Assembly: GCA_963965975.1 (NCBI GenBank) | Contig: OZ014421.1 | Location: forward strand, 2,097,001-2,161,000 | DNA: 64,000 bases | Source: Xestospongia bergquistia | Taxonomy: Eukaryota > Porifera > Demospongiae > Haplosclerida > Petrosiidae | Direction: 5' to 3' | In this document: positions 25,456 to 36,306 of the stretch, in pieces | How positions within the stretch are numbered: position 1 is the first letter of the stretch | Layout of the letters: every line of letters starts with the position of its first letter | Made by a program: the position numbers and the translations under genes | The notes under the pieces: model-generated | The model's input: only the letters and a program-made list of their open reading frames with translations | The model's database searches: none | Told to the model about the DNA's origin: nothing

Positions 25456-25709
25456 AACCATTTAATAGTATACTAGTGTGTGTTTTAATTTTAGTAGTAA
25501 GGTTATTATAATAGTTAGTTTAGTTATTGTACTATGTGTGATTATTATAATAATATTACCATATATGGACATTTTGCAGAGAAGTGAATGTATGAATTAT
25601 AACTGGCATTTCTGCCCTTTCACTTAGAGAAGGCAATGCTAGACTATATACAGAGGGAGAGTGTTCATAGAGAAAGTGTTGTCTCAAATGTTGGCTGACA
25701 CAGCTAGAA

Positions 25710-27745
25710 CAGGGACAGTGCACACCGTGGAAACCCTGTTGTTCACAAAGGTGTTCTGAACAGTTCTCCAAATTGGAAACTGGCTTGGAAATTTTATGGA
25801 AACTTCCAGGAAAGGGATAAATGTGCACAGACCGTGTTTTATTGGGAGCACACTCAGTTCCCACACTGATGCACGCAAGTACACACTCCATGCCTACTCT
25901 TTGCCTACTCCTTGTCTTCCAGGTTAATATTTATTGCAATTAACTAAATTTAATTTATTAACAAAATTTAATCATTTTATTAATTTTGTCCAATTACAGT
26001 AACTTGTTCAACAGCATCTAAGAAAATGATAAGTAAAATTTAATCAAATGCTACACATTTAACTTACTACTAATTAAAATGATTTCCTACTGTTTATGAA
26101 ACTTTCTAAAGCAAGGTAAAAAGTTAATAAACATTTTACACAACTTACCACTTTGATACAAAGTAACAATCACCTTTTATGTATTAACTACAAAAGCAAG
26201 GTAATTTAATTCAAGCACAACACAACTTACCACTATTTAACAAGTATATAAAGATGATCATTAAATACCAATATTCCAAGAATTGGTTACACTATCTATT
26301 AGCTCTTGGAAGCCTAAAAACAGTAAAAATTCTATGTAATTACCAAATTATTTACTGTTATTGTCTACTGGGGAGCATTGAATGGCAGTAGACTGTAAGA
26401 CGGTGTTCCTACCTTCCTACTTTTTCGTGCCATGTATGTGCCCCTCCTTCTGAACTTTCATTTCGTATCTTTCGTCTAGTGTATGAAGAAACTCCGTCAG
26501 TTCTATAATGCTTTGAACAATGATAATTATGACAGTTGCTTACTCCTTGAACACCATGTCAATTCATGAATGACTAATATATTTGATCATCACTATCATC
26601 AGATTCTTCAGTCATAAAATCAACAAAATCTGCTTCCAGTGATTCATTTCATTTGGTAAAACCAAAAGAGCTCAATTATCAAATTTCTGTGCATTGATAA
26701 TAAAAGCACTTTTTATGTTACTTACATACCCATCTTTTTCTCTGCCTATACTTTTCAATTTTGCCTTTAGAAGCATGTATTTCTTTAAAGTTCTCTTTTT
26801 CCTCATCTAAATACTGTCTTCTTAAGCTTTCATACCTTCTTTTAACAGCAACTAAAAAATAGCACCATTTTACATAATACAAAACCTTATATACTGATGA
26901 CATCTTCCTCACTGTACTTATCACTATTTGCTAAAAGTATTTCACCAATTATTTTTTCCTTTATCTTCTTATTGTGAGCAGACTTCCAAGCTATACATAC
27001 AATGTAAATAGTAAGCAATTTTTAAAGATAATTGTAACCTTTCATCTGGTTTAAACCCTTCATCTAACTGCAGCTGGTCGTGTATTGCAGAAACTTTTTC
27101 TACATACAAATTAGAAGAAAAGATTTATCACTTAATGAAGATAAGTCTTACAGTCAATTCTCTAGTGACTTTCACTTTCTTTCTTTCTGTTTGTGAACAA
27201 TTGGAACTATATGATGAATCGTGAATTTATCTTCCATTAAAGACAGTCGACGGCTCAGTTCTGTATGCTTTTCCTTCCATTCCTTCCACTCCTTCTATAT
27301 GTCATCCTGTTGTGTCAATAGCTTTTGCAAAAGGCTTTGTTGTTGTTGAAACATTACAACTAGATTCAAGTGCTGTCACATAAAAAGTTAAGGTTAATTA
27401 ACATAAAGTAAGGCTTGAATAACCATGATAGTAAGTGAATCATAATAAATCTTCATTCATAATAATATTTCATTGATAATGCTTTATTTTATAACCCAAA
27501 AACCTACAACAGTTTACCTCCTGACCATCTTTTTCTGTGTCATCTTCATCTGAAGTGAATGGAAAAGAATTTGGACACCCTCACTCAAAAAAGCTCTTCA
27601 TTAGGCTGATAAACATTTCCATGCATTTAAGTTCCAGATTGAGCTTCTGAGGATTGTGAGCGAACTCTTCCAGTTCTTGAAGTTGAAGATTTTGGAGTAG
27701 AGGTAAGCATCACTACAAACATGTGGACTGTGCCGTATCCACTCA
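25710..27745 (-). pseudogene. Decayed minus-strand gene of unknown family
   Basis: Fragments of minus-strand coding sequence with intervening stops. Near 27745-27640 is an S/T-rich piece (TPKSSTSRTGRVRSQSSEAQ). Near 27370-27180 is a Q-rich coiled coil (QQQQSLLQKLLTQQDD, then a stop, then KEWKEWKEKHTELSRRLSLM). At 26718-26924 is a charged helix (RRYESLRRQYLDEEKENFKE). The style is that of DNA-binding partners encoded by transposons, but I cannot name the family. Confidence 0.35.
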
Positions 27746-27755
27746 ATGGGACGTA

Positions 27756-27766
27756 TGCATTATTAT
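27756..27766. repeat. Target site duplication (left) of the RT element
   Basis: tgcattattat, identical to 31223-31233. The sequence to its left joins the sequence to the right of the second copy into one continuous transposon terminal repeat. Confidence 0.8.
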
Positions 27767-30700
27767 AAAAACAATGTCATATGATACATATATTTATAAT
27801 GTCATTTCATTAACTACTTATATTACAACCAAAAGTTATTAATACATGTACAAGCAGAGCAGATAGAAGTGAAAATGATACTATGGTGACGTAGTGAAAG
27901 GGTACAATTATGGGACTACGTTAGTGTCTGCAATTGTTAGGTTGATAGTTGATGCGAGATGATGATTGAAAATGTGTGCTGATGATCTGGCTCCTCAAAT
28001 GCACATAATGCATGATCTCAAGAGGGAAAATGAGATACAGCACCTGAGCCAGCCCATTGTGGACCCATAGGGTTGTTTCCATTTGTCAGATAGTTGAGAT
28101 GCTAGTCATTTGTAAAATGCAGTGGCGGCGGGTGCAAGTCCCTCAGTGAGTGAAAACACAAGAGGACAGTATGAGGAATGCTCAATCTCATGGATTCGTT
28201 GTTCGTATTGCCTCTTCTTTTCTTTTTCATGATTCCTATATGTAGCAGGCAGTGGGTACTTTCTGTTAGAAGGGACTAGAGGGTTGAACACCCTTACATC
28301 AAAGAATGTCCTTTCAAAAGAACTTCCCCAAAAACCGTATGCTACAATATCAAGGCGGGTACCATCATGTTTGTTTGTAGAGGCACCATCGAGGGATTCA
28401 CTGGTCACAGGTTGCAGCGATGGTTCGGTTGCAACTCCATGACAAGTTTCCTTGAGTAGAGAGGCAGTGATGTCCATTAGCTCGTTGTGTTGAATACTGG
28501 GATAGCCGCCTCTAGGACATGAGAGAGCGTGCTGTATTGAAAATGCTTGACCACACACACAGTGAGAAGGAATATTTGAAGGGGTCCATCCATACCTCAG
28601 AGCTATTGCATCACGAAAGGCAGTTTTGTGCAAGACAAATTTATGCTCTTCCAGAGGTAAGGCAGAGAGCCAGCTGGATGCGCCTTTCTCATTTCCAAGA
28701 TCCATTGCGAGTGGTAGGGGTTGAGGCAAAGACTCCCTTATACTACCAGCCTGTTTTATGGTATATTCTTGTCGTTTTGCTTTGATGCTCATTTTTGCGT
28801 TGATTTGGTCCTCGAGAACGCTGTACGGGTAGGTAATGTTTTTGCTGCGAGAAGATCGACGAGAGGTTTGGTAATATTTTCAGAGGCGATAAACTGTTCC
28901 TTGGCAATAGTAGCTGGGTCTGCGAGGTTCAACCCACCATGTCATGTTGGGAGTGCAAACAGTTGTCTTTCGGAGTCATTGGGGGCCTCTCTTCCAGTTA
29001 GTTTTGGAATTAACCGGATCCTGATGGTTTGTTCTAGGGGAGCTAGGAGCTCACTTATATTCGGCATTGTCCTGGTGAGATAAGTCCACTTGCTAGTGAA
29101 TCCATGTGTCATAGCAGCGTAGGCTGCATGTGGTTGACTATCGGCAACTTCAGTTAGCTTCTCGATTTCTCTTATCCATTGGTTCACTTTTCTATCCACA
29201 AAATTAGAGATAAATTCTGGTTTACCGATAGGGGAGTCAAGAACAGGACGGCCTTCAGTGGTAATGTTTACGTTCAACTCACCAAATAAATAAGAAGCAG
29301 CGGAAATACACTTTTCTTTTATAACGAGCCAGGTCTTGCTCGGGTTTACATAGTAACCAAATGAAGGTCCAATCATGGAGAGCTTTTCCCACCAATGCTT
29401 TAGGTCACACAATTTTCCAATGGCGGTGGCATCATCGGCGTACCATATCTGTCTCAGATCTGGAAGATCTTTGTCTAATGCATCGATCAGCGGTCTTGTG
29501 GTGAGGGCATAAAATGGCATGGCCAGTGGATCTCCCTGTGTTGTACCTTCTTGGGATTGCAGAGTGCAAGTGCCTAGAATAAGATCAGAACTTTCACTGT
29601 AGATGTTCATTAGGACTGTCAAAAGGCGAGGACAAATTGTTGACATGTTCATCAAAGCTGAAGCACAATTTAGACTGTTAAACTTCATTATTTGTGTCAA
29701 CCAACAGCATGGCTTCGGAGTTTTCATCGTTAAACAATTGTCTCACCAAATGAACTGCTGCTTCTATACTTGCTACCTGGCCACCACAGAGTTGATTTGA
29801 GCCGGCGGCCTCCTGGATGTCACTTTTGAGAGTGAACAAAATTGCTTTCGATAATACTCTTCTAGGGACTTCACAAACACCTACGGGCCTGACCCCAGGA
29901 TTCTTGTTAAGAGCGATCAGGCGGCAAACAAGCAGGGGTGCTAATGCTGATGGATGTACAAACTGAGTGCAAAGGCGACGAGCAACTGATGCCAGGGCTT
30001 GACATAGGTCATCTGATGCATCACTAAAAGAGCAACAGAGCTTCCTCCACGCATGAGCATTGAGACCAGAGGGACCCGCAGAGCCTTTTGTCTGTTTGGC
30101 CACGTGGCGGACGAGGTCAGCATCTAAGCAGTCGAAGATAACTGGGTTAGGAGTGGTTGGGGGGTTGGCTGGGCGATTAGAGCCTCTTGATTTAGGCCTT
30201 GAGCTTTAGGGTGTTTCTCACACAGAACATCAGAGACAATTTCACCAGTGGGCAGCTTATCATTCTCATTCAAAACACCTCCCGATTTTTCATTTCAACA
30301 AGTATACTGAAAGCGGAGTTGCATTTCCCTTGGAACATTAGTTTTGCAAACAATCTGGAAATGGAAGGAGTGTTTTTTGAAGAGCGACACTGATTACTCT
30401 GTTTGAATGTCCTTGCTTGGATAGTTTTGCTCTCTGCTAAGAGCTCATCAACCCGTCCATTTGACCAACTCTCCATTCTTCTCTGCAGACAATTTACGTA
30501 AAGGTTAGTCTTAGAACGGATGTAAGGTCTCTGCAAGGCTAGGACAGTCAAAACTGTAGCAGCCTTCAATGCTATTTCTTCCAAGGCAGAGGCTATTGCG
30601 AAGGCACGATAAAGTCTGGCTAACTCGGTAACGAAACTCTTTCCAATAGGACCAAAGGGAACAGGGAAAAGATTAGATTTCCAATGAATCACCTCTGCAT

Positions 30701-31222
30701 AGGCTTTATTGACATTGGCAATGAACATGGAGCTATCACTATCTCCCCAAGAGAAGAAGGGAACTGCTATAGGGATTGGATCTGGCCACTCACAGTAATT
30801 TGAATCACAGTAATTTGAATCGTTTCTTTGAACTTGGCTATCAGATAGCTCTTCCTGCCATGTGCTTCCACGAGTGGAGGAGGCATTAATTGGAGTTGAA
30901 AGTACTTGGATGGGTAGAACGCTATTTGTGATGGCAATATTGCTTTGGATTGCATCTGGGTCTCCAGTACTTCCCTCTGTGCTATTCTCGCTTGTTTCAA
31001 GGTAGTTTTTACACCTATTCAATCCGCTTGGCAGGCAATTTGTACATTTCTTCTTATTTTTTGAACAACTACAGTTCTTACACGAGCCTAAACTTTTACA
31101 TCTGCAACAAGTCTCCTTGGTAAATGTACTTCCAGCTTCAACATCACAGGAACACCAGATAAGGTACGAATTGACAAACTCCATTGAAGGTAGCCATCTT
31201 TACAATTACAATTACAATTAGC
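27767..31222 (-). mobile_element. Non-LTR-like reverse transcriptase element
   Basis: A 3456-bp minus-strand insertion between 11-bp direct repeats (27756-27766, 31223-31233). Coding runs from about 31184 to 28106 with breaks. There is no long terminal repeat. The 5' side ends in a short (acaatt)n run at about 31202-31219. There is no poly-A tail at the 3' (left) end. It cuts the left end of the THAP-DDE transposon, so it is younger than that element. Confidence 0.8.
28106..31184 (-). pseudogene. Reverse transcriptase polyprotein with Cys-rich head and nuclease-like tail
   Basis: Minus-strand blocks in order: 31184-30270, a Cys-rich head (CKSLGSCKNCSCSKNKKKC); 30103-29678, RT fingers (RLIALNKNPGVRPVGVCEVP, first palm Asp in LLVDTNN); 29727-28942, RT palm (TTQGDPLAMPFYAL and the catalytic YADDA); 28792-28106, a C-x-C-x8-H-x3-C motif (CVCGQAFSIQHALSC) followed by a possible PD-(D/E)xK nuclease core (RLDIVAYG...FFDVRVF). 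The blocks lie in different frames, so at least two frameshifts have broken one long gene, one of them near NN/FNSLN at about 29690. The CCHC-plus-nuclease tail recalls R2/NeSL-type elements; exact clade not determined. Confidence 0.8.
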
Positions 31223-31233
31223 TGCATTATTAT
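31223..31233. repeat. Target site duplication (right) of the RT element
   Basis: tgcattattat, second copy; see 27756-27766. Confidence 0.8.
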
Positions 31234-31358
31234 TGATCGTTTAATAAAAATTACAGTCAAAGGGGCAGCGCGTTAAATAGACTGACTGTAATCTAGTGGA
31301 AAAATCACAGCACATATCATGCCACAAACTGGTTCTGGTCTCAAAAAGACCCAAACAG

Positions 31359-33105
31359 ATGACAATAGCAGAGCTTAAGGCCTGGTTAACCAGTAAAGGA
31401 GCAAAGACAAAAGGAAAGAAGAGCGAACTATTAGACAGGTAAGTATGTGTATAGTTTTGATCAACCGTGTTGAGCACTAGCACTTTAGGGTTAATGCGTG
31501 TGTGAAATATGGATGGGATAAACCTGAGAAAAATGAAAATTCTGTAGTTATTGATGATAACGTTAAGTTAAAGTACCCTGATGATGGACGGTCCCCTCTT
31601 GTTGATTTTTTCAGCACAGACTCATGCCCAGAATTCAACATGAGCAACATAGTAACTTACTTTGTTACCAGGACAGTAAAGGATTTACTTCCAGCTGGAG
31701 ACTTTAAGTCTATTAATAAGTCCGCTGAAAATTTGTTTAGATGTGGCCATGTTCAGAACATTGAATCAATTGCAGTGGACAACATCTTGTATTTCAAATC
31801 AAACTGTCTTCCAGAGATGCGTAAGATCGAGTTTATTGTGTGCGGTTGGCTCTTCAAAGTAGCTGTTGTGATATTATCGGTGCTGAATGTGGTTGTCCAG
31901 CAGGTCAAGGATCTACTGGAAATTGCAAGCATATTGGAGCATTGTCATATGCTCTTGTAGACTTCTTCAGATTTAGAACATCACCTGAATACCTTACATG
32001 CACAGATACATTACAGCAGTGGAATCGTCCACGTGCTCACAAGGTAGAGCCAATTCCAGTTGATCAGTTGGGAGATAGATGATGCAAATTACTTTCTTCA
32101 AAAGTTCGAGATAAAGGATCTCAGATGATATATGATCCTTGACCATTACATCTTTGGCAACCTGATCCTAAGGCTATTGAAAACCTTCGTTGTGACCTTT
32201 TAATCATCAACAAACCTTGTGGTTTCACTAATATACTAGTTCCATCTGTTGAAAAGATCATGCATGATCATCCTTACAGTTCTCAGACATGATGTCTACC
32301 TGTATTTAGTGAGAACATCTCTGTTTGTAGCTCAAAAGAACTTCCAAACATATCTGAAACCATTACAGTTGAAGCTAAGGACATTTTGGAGAAGTTGTGT
32401 CTTGATAATGAAGAAAGACAGGCATTGGAAGAGGAAACAAGGAATCAAAGTTCTAAACCATTATGGTTTCAAGCTCGTCAACATAGAATAACTGGATCTA
32501 AATGTGGACGAATAATAGAGTAAAAGGAGAAAACAAAAGCCCTACTTTAGTTTGTCATTATCCTAAGCCAATGTTACACCTTCCCAAAGCTATTCAGTGG
32601 GGTAAAGACAACGAAGAAAAAGCTTGCTAAATGTATCAGGAGTATATGCAAACCAAAGGTCACAAAGAACTTCAAGTAAACAAAGCTGGTTTTATTGTTC
32701 ACCCAACAAAAGGCTGCTTCACCTGATGGTTGGGTCTTTGATCCTTCATATGTTCTTCCTAATGGGATGTTAGAAGTCAAGTGTCCATACTCAATGGCTG
32801 AAAAACTCCTGAATTAAGACTTGTGCAAGGATGAGAATTTCTATTTTAGTCTTGTAAATGACCGTCTACAGCTGAGCAAAAACCACCAATATTACCACCA
32901 GGTACAACTTCAGCTGTATGTAGCATTAGATAAAGCCAAGTTGTGTGACTTTTGTGTGTTTACATTGAAAGGTGTTTGTGTGGAACGTATTGAACCTGAC
33001 ATGTTTTGGCAAGAACAGATTGTTCCCCAATTAGATGAATATTACTTTAAGCACATTATACTCGAGTTGTTATATTCCCAATGTAAACCAAGCTATTATC
33101 TTTAA
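31359..33105 (+). pseudogene. Transposon YqaJ-type nuclease with SAP and SWIM motifs
   Basis: Exon 1 (31359-31438) encodes a SAP-like helix-turn-helix (ELKAWLTSKGAKTKGKKSEL) with donor gtaagt. Exon 2 starts at 31489 (in phase). A frameshift near 31830 separates it from a SWIM-type zinc motif (CGCPAGQGSTGNCKHIGAL). Further downstream are decayed blocks of a YqaJ-like nuclease: ARQHRITGSKCGRI, then KAIQWGKDNEEKA, PDGW and LEVKCPYS (acid plus ExK pattern), then HQYYHQVQLQLYVA. Several stops and shifts are present (for example taa near 32521). In the ISL2EU-type family this exonuclease accompanies the transposase. Not functional here. Confidence 0.75.
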
Positions 33106-33184
33106 AATTGAAATTATACTTTATATCATTATTTACCATTAATCACTTATTCACTGATTATCATTTATTCACTGATTTTCTAAT

Positions 33185-34330
33185 TCAAACTAAAGGTTGC
33201 TGAAAATTTGTTAATACACAACACACCAAAAAAATTCTGTCAGCAATCTCAGTCAATGAAGCTGGTATACTTTTATCAAATATATGAAAGTTTTTGATCC
33301 TTTCCATAGCTCGTTCAACATGGATTCGTAGAGACGCAATGCGCCTAGTAATAATCAATTCTTTTTCACACAGCTGGGTTTTACCATGTAAAAGGGGAAT
33401 ATTCAAACGAACACCCCGCAACAGAACATCTTCTTCAATGTCAAATACCCTATCAGCCATTACTGAGTCTCCTGCCTCCAGCAAATCCAGCACACCACTC
33501 AGTCTTGTCAAGGACCTATCTGATATGCTGCCAGGGAAGAGTGAAGAAACGAAAGTTATTACACCATCAGGTGAGATGCCTACAAGACCTTTAAATGTAT
33601 TGTCATTTTTGGATTGTGAAACACCAAATCTGTATCCTAGATCTTGTTCAAGTAGGCCAAGCCGCAAACGGACTAATGTCATGAAAAACTCATCAAGAGG
33701 TAGCAAAAATCTTTGACAAAGACGCTTGTTCTCTGCACCCCTTTCAACGTCACAATCCTCTTGTTTCTTGGAATATTTCAAAAGATCCACAGATGGTCCA
33801 AGAAAATCATAACATGCTTTCAAAGTAGAGAAAGACAAAAAGCCAGTGTAAAAAGTAACCTTTGTTTGCTTCTTCTAATTGTTTTTCTAAAGTTGCTACC
33901 TTCTTTTGAACGGTGAGTAATTCTTCCACTTGTTCTTTGTTCATCTCAGTTTGTGTAGCCATGTCTTTCATTTGTCCCTCTTCATCCTCTTCCAGATCCT
34001 CAGCTTCAAATGCCTCATCCAAGTTGGATAAAAACATAGATCGATCTCTTGGAGGTTTCCTCCGGCTTTTATTCCAGCTTATAGACGTTCTTGGCAGAAA
34101 CAATGAAGGAACTTCGCTGAGATACAAACGCCTGCCCTCTGCATTTACAAAATGCTTACTACAAATTCGTGTATGGGGATTTAGCGGAAGGTTTTTACGT
34201 CCAATCATATGAACCCATCGCTTTAACAGTCTTTTATTCTTTAGAGGAAGAGAAAAAAAGATAAATGGGACTCTCTGTCAGATCTGGCCGAGCACTCCGG
34301 TACACAACAGCAATGAACCATTGCAAAACT
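33185..34330 (-). pseudogene. THAP-DDE transposase (internally deleted)
   Basis: The minus-strand N-terminus is a THAP zinc finger (CVPECSARSD, then, after a frameshift, RLLKRWVHMIGRKNLP and RICSKHF). Next come an acidic linker and coil (VATLEKQLEEANK), another frameshift, and a DDE_4-type domain (STLKACYDFLGPSVDLL, NTFKGLVGISPDGVITFVSS, PGSISDRS, GDSVMADRVFDI, HVERAMERIKNF). Between RFGVSQS and NTFKGL the usual segment of about 100 residues with the first catalytic Asp is absent. The second Asp (MADRVFD) and the Glu (HVERAMER) remain. No active enzyme can be made. Confidence 0.8.
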
Positions 34331-34337
34331 ATACTCT

Positions 34338-34402
34338 ATTTAACGCGCTGCCTCTTTGACCATAATTTTTATTTAAAAGATCAATAATAATGCGTACGTC
34401 CC
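34338..34402. repeat. Right terminal inverted repeat of the DNA transposon
   Basis: Reverse complement of the left repeat (27748-27766 plus 31223-31279) with few mismatches; the inner end is ctatttaacgcgctgcctct. Confidence 0.8.
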
Positions 34403-34404
34403 AT

Positions 34405-34821
34405 TCCTATTTATAGGGAAATTAATTAGAAAAATTAGAAATAATTCTAGAGAAAGGATGAGTAAACGTTTTTTCTGTGGTCATTGTCTAACATTAAGTG
34501 TCGAGTTGTTTATACTAAAGCTTTACTTAACTTTAGACATGTAATTGGGCAGGACTTAATGTACATTGTATCACCATTGCTTTAAGTATAAAATTGTATT
34601 CTAGTTCATTTAATTTGTAAAAATTATTGATGAAATTTTTGTGTTATCTCATCTTCAAACTACTGTATTAATGTAATGAATGCACATGAATTAATTCATA
34701 ATTGATTAAGAGAAAGTGCACATAATTTTCCATTATTGAACACTAACCATTTCAATCACTAAGGAAACCACATTGTACACTCCAAGTGCACGAGTTTGGG
34801 GAACATTGGAAACTGTACCAT
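34405..34821. other. AT-rich unique stretch, no gene seen
   Basis: Between the DNA transposon and the proposed right end of the outer element. No coding signal. The last 60 bases resemble the left outer end in reverse complement. Confidence 0.5.
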
Positions 34822-34886
34822 TTCTAGCTGTGTTACACTAATAGAATGACTAGAAACAATCTGAACTCTCTCTCTCTCTTGTGCAG

Positions 34887-36012
<1,126 letters not shown>

Positions 36013-36306
36013 GAACATATTATAACATTAATATTTTATGTATCATTAACTGTATACTGTATTAACACACACTAATACATCTAATGGAATAACTTATAAT
36101 AAATAAAATAACTTGTATAGTCTAAGATTACTTGTTTTATGATGGAACTTGTAAGTAGAGAGTTGTCCTCAATTATAATAACTGAGAACTCATTATTAAG
36201 GGCGTGTCTAATTTGAAAGAAAAGCTGGCTACGTCTAGATCAGGTTTGACTACATTATTATAATAGTTATCTATTGTTATGTGTGTGTGTGTGTCATGTT
36301 CTACAG

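Larger units (their letters stand above)
27748..34402. mobile_element. THAP-DDE / YqaJ DNA transposon, interrupted
   Basis: The right terminal repeat (about 34338-34402) reads inward gggacgtacgcattattatt, then gatc..., then ggtcaaagaggcagcgcg. The left repeat starts at 27748 (gggacgtatgcattattat), is split after 27766 by the reverse-transcriptase element, and resumes at 31223 (tgcattattattgatcg... to about 31279). AT lies at both outer edges (27746-27747, 34403-34404) and fits a 2-bp target duplication. It encodes a YqaJ-type nuclease (+) and a THAP-DDE transposase (-). This pairing is known from ISL2EU-type eukaryotic transposons; the family assignment is inference. Confidence 0.75.
25698..34833. 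mobile_element. Possible outer transposon with nested insertions
   Basis: The KK-D 3' flank stops at about 25697 and array sequence returns at about 34834. The ends carry a 12-bp inverted match (acacagctagaa at 25698-25709, ttctagctgtgt at 34822-34833), followed by weaker similarity (both have ttccaa and gtgcac). No clear target duplication is seen, and the two flanks come from different places of the array unit, so a deletion may have gone with the insertion. The identity of this outer element is uncertain. Confidence 0.4.

Noticed and set aside
25556..25891. Minus-strand Cys-rich 111-codon frame
   Set aside because: It crosses from KK 3' flank into inserted DNA, so it cannot be an old gene. 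No family resemblance was recognised.
28519..28785. Plus-strand frames across the RT element (also 28721-29083 and 30199-30393)
   Set aside because: They are the reverse of the RT polyprotein.
33294..33716. Plus-strand frames across the transposase (also 33913-34212)
   Set aside because: They lie opposite the DDE and THAP domains, which carry clear motifs on the minus strand.
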